Assembly: GCF_000003815.2 (NCBI RefSeq)
Contig: NC_049993.1
Location: 7,107,946 to 7,171,945 of the forward strand
Source of the DNA: Branchiostoma floridae
Taxonomy: Eukaryota > Chordata > Leptocardii > Amphioxiformes > Branchiostomatidae
Reading direction: 5' to 3'
Length of the DNA stretch: 64,000 nt
Numbering within the stretch: position 1 is the first letter of the stretch; each line of letters opens with the position of its first letter. The notes under the pieces were generated by a model. It was not told where the DNA came from, searched no databases, and was given only the letters and a program-made list of their open reading frames with translations. This document shows, piece by piece, positions 22,301-34,900 of this stretch. Position numbers and translations under genes: made by a program.

Positions 22301-24742
22301 CTCTTATCTCCTCATGGCCGTAGAATATTCAAAAGAGCCCACTTTTCTATTATATTGAATATGATAATACATACGACGGGCGTGTTCATTGTTGAATGGT
22401 TTAGCACTTGAAAAGATAATATCATGAGGTGTTTTAGACACACACGCACACATACATACAGACTCACACACGCGTGCGTTCACTCTCGGTGAAGCTATGG
22501 TATAACAAGAAAAATCGATCTTGCAATGACCTACATGGCGCCAATATTTCACGGCATGTGTGATATAAATTGGTGTTGGAGGAGAAGACATTTGCTACAA
22601 CTGACCGGATATCCCGATAGTAATATGTCACACAGCCAGCTTTAAGATGATACTGCAGTAGAACTTTTTTCTATACCCAGAAATAAAATGAGTAGACCTT
22701 GACTGTCTAGTATAAGAATGTGCATTTTTCATTCAACGATTCTCATGTCAAAGGATGGTTGTAGGCCATAGCAATGACAGCCGTTGTTTTGTGGTAGACT
22801 CTAATCAGGTAGTATGACCGTATTCCACCCCCCCTCCCGATTTTAAGATGCAGGCTACATATATAGTAAAAGTGGTTAATGTTCATGACATACCCAGTAT
22901 GGTGAGCTGTACGTAGTGATCCTCCTGTCCCACCACATCTAGCACACTACTCAGCACGTACAGACCCCCGTCAGACTTCCGGGCGGTCATGATCCTCAGG
23001 GAACTGTCCGAATCCAAATTGGCGCGGTCCTTCAAGGCTCCGAGTGACATAGAAGTGTTTGTGGTGGAGGCGTACATGTACACAGCTGTCCTTACTCCTC
23101 TCATCCCACCAACCAGCTTGTTCCACGTCTGGGCGAACACCGTGTAGTCCGGGCTGAACTCAGCCCTAAGAACCACCGTTTCCCCCTCTGTGGCCACCAC
23201 TGTGCTGATATTCACAGACACGGTCGGACTGGCAGTGATTGCTAGTGGGAAATATGACAAAAATTGTGAAAAGGGTAGTCCCAAAGCCTTTTTAATACCG
23301 TAGGGGCAGTGAGTTGTTATCCGCTGTGACTAGGACAAGTTATTGGAAGGCGGAGCCCATCCCTCTCCTTCAACCAACTTTTACCTCGACCGAAGTCAGG
23401 CACCCATTTTTTTTTTTACCTGAGGAAATTTATGCCTATCCCAAACACACACAACAGGGGAACATGGATTATGCACTAAATATGACAGATGTATTATCAT
23501 GGTTATGATCATATGAGGAACGTTACGAATGCTTCAGACTTTGAAACATAAGTATGTTCAACAGTTTCCATGTGTCAGCATCCGATGTCAAAACTCTGAC
23601 GCCAGAGGCACTACAGCTATGTGTCGACTCAGCGTGTTCAGCTCGGCAGATGACGTCAGTTCATATATTAAACCGCATGTTTCTCTTTATGGGTTTACGT
23701 TTCTTGAATGAGTATGCCTGCAGGGAGGTTTGCAATATGCTCGGCCTGCAAGCCTTGAAACCATACAAAGCCCTCTTATGTACAACCACAGTAAGGAAAA
23801 GAAAACTGAAGTGGTATGGCCACGTGACATTTTAATCAAGACTAGCAAAAAAACATGCAAGAAACCGTCTAGGGAAGAAGAGTGAGGGTAGGTAATAGAA
23901 AAGATGGAAAAGATCACAGGATGATATCAGTGAATGAACAGGCGTGATACTAAGTAAAACATTACTAAGAAGAACAGAAGACCGATATGGTTGTAGGATA
24001 CTGTTTTGCAGGTCTTCCGGGGTGCCTCAACGGTTGAATAGTTTTAGAATTATATGAGATTACATGAGAGATAAACAATGATACTTGATGTGCCACAAAC
24101 AACGAAATATAGTGAGCGTTTTTCGACACTCGCGAAGAATTAAAGATATTCGTGGAGTCAAAAGCCTTTTGCTATGCAATTGGTAAACGACTCGTTGCTA
24201 CATCTTAGTCTTTGGGTTGGCCATTTGAATGATGGGGCTTTGTTTTATATGCGCGTCCCACTTAGAGCTAAAAGGATGCCTCCAAGGCTTGGAATAGTGC
24301 TTACGCTTGCAATTGCATTAACCTAACGCAGCACAGACTGATGACTTACAAAGCATCTGTTGTTATTACATTTTGTATTCGCTGCAGGTAGCTGTACTTC
24401 CGATGATAAGAACCGTTTGACTCTTGATGCCACAGAACAGAGCAACAGTTACATACACATGGTAAGACATCTCATTTATCATTTAAATGCAAATGAAATA
24501 AATGTATTTATAAGAGAGGGGGTAATTAGATAAAGCTCAATCTTATAACACCAACTTTGGCTGATGAAGATAACACGATGTCGTAAAATCTACGCAACCT
24601 CAAAACGCTGTTTGTAAATGCAATTTGTATGCCAAACAACTTCTCATGACGTGGAAAAACAGGTCACTCACTCACCTACTGTAGACAGGAGGGAAGATGC
24701 CAGAATCGCCATGAGAACACAGACAACCATCGGCACCTCCAT
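16385..24742 (-). CDS. Immunoglobulin-superfamily receptor with cytoplasmic SH3 domain
   Basis: This is probably a cell-surface adhesion or signalling receptor, and I cannot give an orthologue name. Six coding exons join in frame, every junction in phase 1: 24742-24676, 23241-22894, 20765-20472, 18100-17789, 17270-16947 and 16728-16385, giving 562 residues. Residues 1-22 are a hydrophobic signal peptide (MEVPMVVCVLMAILASSLL). Residues 23-138 form a V-like domain without cysteines. Residues 139-236 are an Ig domain (C163, C218; AGNYSC). Residues 237-340 are another (C258, C308; SGQYRC). The membrane span is about 352-378, followed by RRR. The tail has Y392, Y402 (YIPM, a PI3K-SH2-type site) and Y420. 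Residues 453-505 are an SH3 domain with W485, G495 and FP497-498; the usual late tyrosine is a cysteine. A basic stretch RRKKR follows. The start codon is the first ATG before the hydrophobic segment. An acceptor-like CACGCAG before 24790 suggests an upstream 5' untranslated exon. Confidence 0.9.
18330..18527 (-). mobile_element. SINE with tRNA-like head, in receptor intron
   Basis: On the minus strand it begins GTCCCCGTAGCTCAATTGGT, a near-perfect tRNA 5' arm and A-box. The B-box region is decayed. The body contains TTTCGGGAGCTATCGATGTA followed by AAATGGGTGTGCCGTGTTTGAG. This body aligns with the 5S-headed SINE (TTCCGGGAGGGACGTAAAAC, then GGGGGTCCCGTGCTCGAG). It lies between the exons ending at 18100 and beginning at 20472, in the same orientation as the host gene. 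Confidence 0.65.
19014..19510. mobile_element. Foldback element with long TIRs and 9-bp target duplication
   Basis: The element (19023-19501, 479 bp) starts TAGCCTCCATAGCAGGCTTT and ends with the complement. The left arm (19023-19172) and right arm (19339-19501) are almost identical inverted repeats of about 150-163 bp. They differ by an insertion of about 12 bp in the right arm and a few substitutions. The 9-bp GTCGCCAGC flanks it exactly at 19014-19022 and 19502-19510. Long terminal inverted repeats with a 9-bp duplication are typical of non-autonomous Mutator-like elements. There is no transposase. It sits in an intron of the immunoglobulin-superfamily gene and shares the TAGCCT terminus with the element at 4712. 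Confidence 0.9.
20892..21029. repeat. ACACC microsatellite with variant units
   Basis: This is a pentanucleotide array, mainly ACACC, with ATACT, ATACC and CGTACC variants. It starts about 130 bp upstream (in the gene sense) of the receptor's third coding exon, inside intron 2. Confidence 0.9.
23310..23425 (-). mobile_element. SINE body fragment
   Basis: On the minus strand, AAATGGGTGCCTGACTTCGG, then TCGAGG and later GAAGGAGAGGGATGGGCTCC, follow the same order as in the SINE bodies at 18.4 and 9.1 kb. The tRNA-like head is missing or unrecognisable. It lies just upstream of the second coding exon of the receptor gene, in intron 1. Confidence 0.45.
23753..24010 (+). mobile_element. Degenerate non-LTR retrotransposon 3' end
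   Basis: The translation includes VRKRKLKWYGHVT, the familiar C-terminal motif (RRxLxWxGHV) of many RTE/CR1-like reverse transcriptase proteins. After one stop, it is followed by broken pieces resembling GRxxKRWxDDISEWTG and RRTEDRYGWR in shifting frames. Several stops and frameshifts make it a fossil. It lies in intron 1 of the receptor gene, antisense to it. Confidence 0.65.
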
Positions 24743-24792
24743 CACTGCAGCAATGGCGACGTTCGTGGGCACCCGAAATAATGGAGAACCCT

Positions 24793-27700
24793 GCGTGGGT
24801 GACAAGAAAACCATCAATAAGACAAAAAAGATTCCTCAAATCTTGATAGTCCTATTAGACGCTGATGGCGCTCGTCTTCGCGTTATTGCGCTTTCAGCCA
24901 GGCTGTTCATCACACAGGCAGTCGACCTAAGATCCGCACATGTAACGGTTTCCTGATCTTTGAAGTCCCACGCTTCCTAATAAAACAGAAGGTTCACACG
25001 TTATTTTGCCAGGTGCACGGAGTCACGTTATTGGACTAAGTGTCGGCCAGAAGGAGAAACACATGCTCCTGGCCTTCCACACTGCCCCTCAGGAGAGGCG
25101 TAACGTATGTAAATTGAGATCCGCAGGATTGGGTGCCTCATCATCAAGCTGCCAGCCCAGCCTCTACACGGAGGCACAAATTAAGAAATGTGTGTCACAC
25201 AATTCTGGTAATTTGTATTCCCAAAGGGTCGCGTAGGAAACATTTACTGCTGGCAATGAAGAAAATGAGATTTGCACTATGTAGATGTACATCATCTAAA
25301 AAATGTTAGCCTATGAAAAGCAGAGGGAATGACAAACATCCAGAGGTATATATATGTAGTGGGCGATAATCAGTGATCATTGAGTGGTAATCTCTTGAAA
25401 GTTTTAGTCACTGCTAATGGCAAAGGGAATTTTTATGTCCAGGCGACCGATTGAAATAATCGATTGATCAAGTGTGGTTCAAAGTAAAGGTGAAGGATGG
25501 TATAAATTATATTGGTAAACCTTTAATTTTGTATACATACTGTTAAAACATTCATGGAGTGGGTAAGGTAAAATGGAAGACGAGCCTTAACTCAATTGAA
25601 CAACACAAAGGGATCTCGCTATAGTTGTTGGTCTACTTTCAGTGGCTCTGCATTCTTGTACTCACGGCAAACCTCTTTATCCTTCCCTCAGCCCGCCGTC
25701 GAGCAAACGTCTTAAATCATTAAAGTATGACACCTGGTCAGGAATTTACCACATACACCACAGAATGCAGCACATCATGCGCTAAAATGCATGTCCAAGT
25801 TTACTAGGACGTGCGAACTGCCACGGAGACTCGCAGGCTAACAGATGTTGCACTGTTGGCCGGGATTCAAGTATTGATCTTCTACTAAACCCTTGTCCAT
25901 CCGTTAGTACTGACCGTGTATACGACATGACTAGACTATTCATGCAACGGAAACATACCTAGAGCACTGGGAAGTTGTCATCTTCACAGTACTAGTCTGT
26001 GTGCATTTAACGTAAGCAGTACGTCTGCATCAATGGCAGCTAAGTATCCGTATGGTCAGAACCAAGGACAGCACCTTTTCTCATGAGGTCACTCACTCAG
26101 GCTGGACAAAGAGCAAGAGCGCCAGGTCGAGGGTATCACTATCTTGTTTTCAACCTCCTAAGGCCAGGCATTGATAGAACTGTGCTGAATGAATAAATCA
26201 TGCTGGATCCTCGATGATTATAGGAAGTGCTTCAGCCGATGGATTTAGTCAAGCCCTCTGGCCGTATGGTGGATATTGTAGATTAGATATGGAGAAAACT
26301 TTGTCGGCCCAAATCACCTCCAATATCAGCCCCATGGTCGTTGATAACAGGTTACCGGCGGTGGAGGGAAATCATGATTGCGGGAGTCTTGTCTGGAGGC
26401 TTCAGTAATCTTGACCCTGCCGGTGGTAATTTAAAAAGAATGACGTTTCTAACGGCCTTGATTTAACTTCGGCTGCTATGAGGTTATTAAGTAGAGAGCC
26501 GTTCGATAACAAGCACTAATAGGAGGGATATGTGCCTGGTATAAGGTCCTGTAATTCAGCATCAGGCATTAGGACGCAGCAAAATTACAAAGGAGATCGG
26601 TAATGAGGAGATATTGTTGTAGTAGTGGCTGATTTTCCTTCCGGGCAGGCATCTGTCAAGAAATTAATGTCTTATTTCAAGGGTCAACAGTTTGGCACAG
26701 CACGTGACTTTCCTTAATTGAAACTTATTTGAATTCAATAACTTAATTACCCTCTGCAACATCAATATGGGACGTCCCAGAGCTGTTAGCACCATGGCGT
26801 AGAGCTGAATTTGAAAGAACCATCGTCTTAGCTCTTGTGATATCTTTTGAAGATTACTTCTGGATATAATGGCAAAAGACCGTATTTATATTCCCACGCT
26901 TGTTAGGAAAAGGATAAAGTCACTCCATCGGCAGAATAATTGAAGGTCAGCTTCAGTTGAGTAGAACCAATTTGATTAATTTTCCTTTTAATCCATTCCT
27001 TCGGCAAAGCACTAGAAGAGAAATGTCCAATGATTTGTAGTAATAAGGTGTCTACAATGGCATTGATCCGACTTGCCTCTTTCCCTCCAGGTAGTCATCG
27101 ACTCCCGGAAGACGTGCCCTGTACTTATCGGAAAATAGGAAATCACCCTATTACAACGGGTTCTCCATATTACAAGGTGTGGGGATTCTTAACAAGAGGT
27201 TTGCAATATTATCCCAAGTACTCTATGTATCACTTAGTTGGTTTTAGCTAAAAGGTTATACATTTTAGCTTCTCTGTTCCAGTGGTGTCAAATTGAATTC
27301 TGTATTTGTTGTCTATGGACGCTTCAGTTGTTTGGCTTGTTGTACTCCCAGGTTTACTGACATTGGGTTGACTTCCAATCTAAATAATATCAAAGAAAAG
27401 TAATAATGTGGGCCGCATGAACTTCTGTCGTTACCACAACCCTGCAGACCACGTACATTCTCATCACATCAGCCGACGTCAGAGATTAAAGCCAGCCCAA
27501 CGGCTCCTGTCTTTATCTAATCTGACACAGTCGCCACGTTTGTTATTGGCTACGGTATAATCACCATTGCCAACGGCAACGATATTCCCTACGGAAGTAC
27601 CGCACAGTGTCAAGGATCTTGGTGTACATGCTGAACAGTTTGAAACGTGCTGAAAATTCCAAAGTGAGCAATGTTAACATTGCTTGAGAACTTTGCAGAC

Positions 27701-30300
27701 CCAGAACTTTTCTTTTGTTCTTGTCAGAATCGCTTGCATCCAGTTCGCACAGTATTCATGGCAGGGAAAATGTATTTAGTTCAAGTATACATTATGGAAC
27801 TTACGATATGCTGTGCCGTATACTGCACCTAAGTAGCTTGCTTGCTTTAGATAAGCGCCAATATGGATCTTGAGGCTTTAACAAAGATTGATTAGTTTCC
27901 CGTTGATAACTAGAAGCGTCTAGAATCCCCATAATCCGCTTAAATCCACAGCTAGGCGACTGTTTCAGTTAACAAGACCGCAGAGTGATGGATGGTGCTC
28001 ATTTGCCTGGTTATCGAATTATAGGTAATTTTTAGGAGAAAGGGATAATCCCCTGCCTTGGGTGTGTAGACTATGCAATTCTGTTTGAATTAGGGTGATA
28101 CGCCGGCGTGTCTCTGGGTGACTTCAACAACCTTTCATCACACAGATTCTAAGTGCCTTGGATGGGAGAGCCTGACTCAGTCGTATGCCGCTGTGCGCCT
28201 GCGGAAACATGCTGAAGAGCAAAGGTGCGTAAGGCACTGACATGCCAATTGCTATTTCCTTCTTCACTGCTCAGGCAATAAGCTGTTGTAACAGGTTTTA
28301 TGTAAGGTGACACCAACAGATAGGGCGGATATGCAATCAGGATTAGAAGGATCACACAAAAACCGTAATAGATATCACGTTGAATTAAGAAAGAATCAGG
28401 ATTTACCAAAACAATACACTGGCTTAGATGTGTTTGTTTTTCAAATCAAATGTAAGACATTTCCTTCATATCTAATTCCACACTTACAGTGTGAATGCAC
28501 TTTAAAAACATCATATATCTTCGGGGATTTGTTTGCGATGGTATTGTAATAGAAATACACTTGAAAACTTTCTATTTCTCCAAGGTAATTTTGATCTTGT
28601 GCAAAATTTTCATCACAGGTTTCCGCCAGTTGTACTTCTCAATGTGTATGGCCGTTACAGAAACAAATAACATACAGTCATACTCGGATTGCAACAAGCA
28701 AAAATTTTGATTTTAAAAAAGAAACCCACCTCCCCCTGCTATGTGGTGCATCGCAACGTACAGAAATGTAATAGTTTAGTTTTGAGTTACAGCAACATCT
28801 GATATAACTGGTCAAACTATTTTCCAATATGGAGTGGAAAAACTTTGGCAACAGATAAAGTTAGTTTCGCAGACTTCCAGACGACAGCCAATTGCGCAGG
28901 TAAAGTTACATGCACAGGCACGCCTTAGAAGGTATGAAGTGCACGCATATACGACACCACGCAACATCACTAGGCCGTAAAACAGATACTTTGCGTTCCT
29001 GAATGCTTTGAAGAGGTCATGGGTGCCCCATCCAATTACACAAAAGGCATTTACGCCGTGCCATAACAACTATGTGACTCCTGAGATGTTAAAAATCTTT
29101 AATCTTTAGCAGCTGCTGCAGTGAAGGCTTTGTGCATAAAGCGAGGTCGATGGTGAGGTAACCTGTGATGGCCCATACTGCAAAGTGTTTTCTGGAAATA
29201 TTAGCTCCCACTACTTTTGTGTCTGACAGTCGTGGGAATCAACGCTTATGATTGGGATCTTTGGAAAATGAATGGTCAAAATTGCAAGTCTTCCTTTATA
29301 GAGGAACATTATGTACATGGTTAGGACGATAATAGAATAACAACTTAAGATCTGACATCTTATGTTCCCAAGGCTCATTCTGGATTACTGTATCAGATGT
29401 TGGATTTGTGTCTACAAACAATCAGCTTTTTTAGTGTCGCTACTTGACGAATAACCGAATCAATCATGAAAAGACAATTTCCTACTAACGAGTTAAATCA
29501 TTTCTCATAGTATTTACCTGTCCAATGCAATTATGTGTCATACAGGCATACTGACGTCTGGCACCGCGTGTCAACCCATAGACAGACTTATGCAATTTAT
29601 GCTTGAAATGATCCAACACGCTAGCATGTCGACTACAGCGCTCTGAAAGGGGACTATTTGACATAATTGTATGCAGGTGTGCATGTGTGATAATCTGCGT
29701 GAAGAGCAATGGCGGCGGGGGCAGGGAGAAGCCGCCTGATGTTCCTTTCTTCACTGCTCGTGCAATATGGCTGTATGGCAGGTTGTTTCACGGTGTCAAC
29801 TGTCAATGGGTATTCATCCGTGAGATACTGTAAAAGGGCATATGTTTGCGGGTACTTATGGTATGGAGAAAATGGAGCAATGGTTCGCGGTTGAAACTGG
29901 CATGCAGGGTTTGAATGTAAGAAGAGGTTATATTACGTTCGCGGTGAAGATAGTACCCTGAAAACCGGGAACGTATATAAAACCATCGCATATAACGTAT
30001 ACGTATCGTCTGTAAACAAGGACTAAACTGTCTGAATTGAAGTGCAAATATGACAAAGTTTGCTGTACTGGCTTTTGAAAACGTTAGCTATGCAGCATGT
30101 GATTTAGATTAGTTTCAAAGCAACGACTGATCAAAAGCAAAAGAAAACAAAAGCTTCCTAATCCAAATCGGTACATCATATCACTCTTTACTGTCTATCC
30201 TCAAGGTACGAATATGTAAGCTGCAAGCGTGTTCAACGTACTTGCAATTGACTGTAAGGGCACGGCCTTTCAAACCTCATTTCCTTCACTGTGTATATAG
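24793..30300. other. Gene-poor stretch upstream of the receptor gene
   Basis: This should contain the promoter and any 5' untranslated exon of the receptor gene, but I cannot place them from sequence alone. No open frame shows convincing coding bias. A segment near 28240-28300 resembles one near 29735-29800 (both contain CTTCTTCACTGCTC or a close variant followed by a related 30 bp). Sequence near 28979-29040 partly recurs near 34140-34195 (AAACAGATACTTTGCGT). Both look like old dispersed repeats. Confidence 0.45.
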
Positions 30301-31960
30301 GATTCTGGAAATGTGAAATTGCCTGTAGAAGGTAATTATCACCCTATTGACAACATCATAACAACCCCTTTCAAATTCCTGGGCGGCTTCATCACAGCTA
30401 GTGGCTCTTCAGGTCCAGTCTCTACCATTCTGAAGGAGTCTATCGTAGGATCTGACGAATCACATGGAATAATGATGAACATTGACGCATCCCCAATTCG
30501 TGGTGAATATAAATGTGAGATATACAGGATCTATGTTCAAGGTGCTATCAGATACCTCCTGACAGTACATGACATTTCGCGAACACATCTAACTGAGTTA
30601 AACTGTAGCGTCACCCAGTACCTGAAGAAATGGGCAAATATGATACGATCAGCTAACCCTGGACTACTATACCACAGTCAAGGCCTTGGCCTCACTTCAG
30701 TGGAACAGATCTACCTACAGCAGCACGCCAGTGTCATTGCCTCAGCTATGACAGTGGGTGACCCTAGTGTTAAGAATGCACTAGCGGCCAAAGTACAGAG
30801 AGAATCAGCGCTAAGACGCAAGTCCACAAGTACAGTTATCTGTCACACACTTGTGGAAGAAGCCTTGACCGCTGTCATGGACAATGAACCTCATGAAACC
30901 CAAGTAAACAATCATACAAAGGAAAAAGTGTGCCGAAAGGTGAAATCCCGCCTGCGAAAGGAAGAGGATATGAAAATAGAAGAAAAATGCAGATCTCTCC
31001 AAGTACAGGGAAGCTGGGCTGAACTTGTAGAACAAGAACAGACTGACGTAAGGTGGATTCGTGGATGACGTAAGTATGAATTCGCCCTAAACGGAATGTT
31101 AAACTGGCTCCCAACACGTGACAATCTAGTCCGATGGGGGAAAATGTTGTCACCTAAGTGTCCACTCTGCCAAGGACGACAAACTCTGTGTCATGTCCTC
31201 AACATGTGCCCAGTAGCCCTTAAAGACAGGTACACCTGGCGACATAACAGTGTCCTTAGGGAACTGGTCACCACCCTCAAAGTGTGGCACGCCAAAGCAA
31301 ACCCACAGACCATAATCAGGTGCGATCTGAGCCAGGACTTCATCGAAGGGGGAACGCACACAACAGTCCCTCCAGACATCCTGCCGACTTCACTGGTACC
31401 AGACATCACCATTCAGGATCCTGTACAACAAACACTGAACTTGGTTGAACTTACCGTTCCATTTGAGCAGAATGCACAGCACGCCGAGGACAGAAAAATG
31501 GCCAAATACGAATGTCTTATCAATGAAATAAACTCGCACAGTAGTTACAGGGCTAGCATTGTCACAGTTGAGGTAGGGAGCAGAGGTTGGATTAACGGCG
31601 AGAACACTGCAAAGCTGAAGTCACTCTGTCCGGTCAGTTACAAAGACCGTGAAGTGAGACATCTTAAGAGTAGACTGGGAAAGTGCGCACTCTGTGCATC
31701 CTATGCTATCTACTGTGCCCGAAACACGCCTACATGGGACTGTACTTCAGGACTGTTTGTCTACAGAAACTAGTTGTGATTCTTGTTTTTTTTTAATGAA
31801 ATGTAACGTTAATGTTTTTAAACGATTTTAATCTGTCCTATTACATTGTATTCCTTTTATACCTTGCGCCCTCCTGAAAATCAGACAAAGGGCTGTCCTA
31901 GGTTTTAGTGTGTATAATTCATCTTGTGTGGAATAAAGATGATTTTTAACCAATCATCTT
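30301..31960 (+). mobile_element. RLE-type non-LTR retrotransposon, 5'-truncated, one in-frame stop
   Basis: One reading frame from 30301 to 31773 encodes the C-terminal half of a non-LTR reverse transcriptase protein. It is broken only by a TGA at 31066-31068. The first part contains FKFLGGFITASG, typical of sequence after the reverse transcriptase palm. The second part has a zinc knuckle spaced C-x2-C-x7-H-x4-C (CPLCQGRQTLCHVLNMC). It then has a restriction-like endonuclease core: PDITI, an acidic residue in NLVELTVPFE, and KMAKYECL. This combination is known from R2, Dong/R4, NeSL and Hero clades. The 5' side is cut at a TAG (30298). A 3' untranslated tail runs to AATAAAGATGATT (31932-31944). 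The clade is not certain. No target duplication was found. Confidence 0.85.
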
Positions 31961-34900
31961 GACTGGCAATGCTATTTTTGCTTTCCTGCACCCCTGTTGA
32001 GAAGCCACAGCCTGAGCAAAGAATGATAGGATGGCTTCAGTAAAACGTCCTGGCTCTTTTCGGTTGGCTTTAAGACCGATACATCAAGTGTCATACTGTG
32101 TGCTTTCCTATGGTACCACCCGAGCGGTGGTGCTGGTAGCAAAATCCATCCTTTGAAAGAATCCTATTTCCGCTGCTCTTTGATATGTAAAGAGGTTTCT
32201 GGGCAGCATGTAAATGAGTTGGCAAAGGATGCCCTAACTTTGAAGATGGCTCAAGAAAGCTTTCCCAAGATAAATGGTATGTCTTTCGTCTTCTGTCTCT
32301 GTCATCTACCCTCCCAACATGATTGTCTCCCCAGTTGTAGGAGTCCGAAGCATCCCAAAGCAGCACTGACAACACAGTGTATATTTATCCATTCACAAGA
32401 AGATGGGTATGACGATATTTGGGCGTTGACGCCTTAACAAAACCGGGCCAATCTTAAGAGAAGACTTTAGCACAAGGTCACCCAAATAATAATTTGAGGT
32501 TTTGCACGAAGACGTACGGTTGATTAGGCCGTAGATTTTTTCGATGGTAACGATATTATCTTTAACAAATGGTCTATTGAAAGCTAGACTCTTTGAGCAT
32601 GAGTATTTCCTGCATACTGATTCGTTTAATTATCCACTGATCAGTCAAGAAACGAGATAGTGTGTTAGATTATGCTTAACAAATGATGGGATGACGACTC
32701 CGTACTGCCCAAATGACAATTTTGTTTTCTCGCCGTTACCTCTAAGACGCATTTCAACTGATTCATGAGGTTCTGATTTTGCTTCTTATCTCTGATGTAG
32801 TGGGAGCAACATATGCTCAGCATTTAGTCTGTACAAAAGTACAAATTATCTCCAGGCTTCTATGATATGCTCTAACAGGTTCTTCAGAATTTGCGACCAA
32901 CCTTTTACGTACCTCAATGCCATTAACAAGCAGTACGTGCAGAAAGGAGTATTGTTAAATGCCTCTTGGGATGAAATACCACCAGGATCTGACATCGCAC
33001 AAGTTATCTTTTCCCTTAGCTGTCAGATAATAAAGCCTTCCTATGTCTGAATTGCGCATTAGTTATTTTTCAATTGATACAAAAAGCAAGGGTTATAATT
33101 GCCTCCAGACTACATTGAAACCGAAGTCTTTAATAAGCTGGCAGCAGGGTGACTAGCGTTTCTTGGAACAGTTATGAAACAAAGACAAGGGATAATAACT
33201 AATAACCGGAGTCACAACCTGCTTCGCTTTAATCAACATCTGTACCGGGTAGCTTCACACCATGTCATACTTCATACATCCCACATGTATCATATACTGG
33301 AAACCTGGCAACAGTATTTAATAACCGTAAATCGGTCGTTATGAGTAAGTTCAAGGCCCTTTACTCAAGTTTCGTTCACGGTAAATTTATAGACTAGCTT
33401 TATCGGTAGCTTTAAGTCACTAAACGTTCTCTAGTCACTGAGAGATTTCAGGATCATAAACGTTTACACTTGAAACAGCACTTAGCGGAGCACAGTAGTT
33501 ACACATCGATCTTACTGGCAATGACGTCAGAGGAGACCTTAGAAGATAAGGCCATCTTCCAGTCTGCAAGAGTTAGCAACCTATCTTATGCTTTGGTTCG
33601 TAGTTTACTCGGTAGTACTTCCATTGGATTTAACGGGTTATTTAGGATGCAATTTCAACTAATACATGTATGTGTGGAAGATACTAGATGGTGAAAGATG
33701 GCAAAACCAGTCGACCATCTAACCGCTAATTATGTAAGATAACTATACATTTGGATTCAGCGTCAGATGACACCATTTAAATTTCCAACACAAAGATTCG
33801 AGCAGTTCTACCAAAGCAAATTATCTAGTGGTCGGTCATGGGATTGTGTATAAATAAAAACGTTACTTTTAAGATGTCTTAATTAGCGATTTAAACGATT
33901 GTCTATTGAGATATATACATCTATAGAATATGAGCATTTGGTGCAAAATATTATTTCACTTGTAAGCACGAAGTGGCCATTTGATAAACGCAGGAGGCAC
34001 GCTTGGCTATGAAGTATATGGTGCAATTACCAGTCCCGGCACCTTTGAAGCTCACATTTGTGAGGACACACTTTACATGCATAACCACGTGTAAGGGTTT
34101 TGGCAGTGCTCACATATATAAACTATATAATAGCTTCAGATGATAAAACAGATACTTTGCGTCCCTTCCTACTTTACAGGCTGCACCATCCAATTATCCT
34201 ATCTGATGGTTTGTAGTGGCTCTCCCAGCGTCGCTACGTGAGCTGGGAACTACTACCGAAAATATATATTCCGTCAAATGTGGGCAACAAGACCACGGAT
34301 TTCCAGGATTACGACTAACAGGAAGCATATATGGGAAGAATCACACCACTGATCAGAATTTCACAAAGTTACACTGGCGATAACAGACATGTCGCGATTC
34401 ATGACAAGTGAGCTTTTCCTACATGTCCACACCATAATTCTCTTAGATGTATAAAGACCTGTGTATTTGAATCATACATCACATCTGAAGTTAACGTTGG
34501 TCAGTCGTTTAACGGATTTTTTAAACACAATTTTATTGCCACATTGGCAGTATTTATCAATTCACAAAGTTTATTTTTCTAGCAGTTGTCCCAATGAACT
34601 AGGAACCGATATCTGTCACCGCTCCCCGAAAGCCATCTCATGTAGACACTTTGCAGCACAAAGTAGAATAAGAGTCTGTGATAGCCGGTTTTGTTCTAGT
34701 AGCAAGGATATGGTTCTCACTACCGGGTATGCAACAACAAATATAAAGAAATCAAACGATACCGGTGCAGGTTGATTCAAATCTGTTCAATGTCATTATC
34801 ATGTGGAGTTGAGTAGGAATATTCATTTGCCTACTATATTCCGGGGGAAATCCGGATCCTGATGCTTTTACCATTTACGGCTATGGTGCCACTTGCTGTT

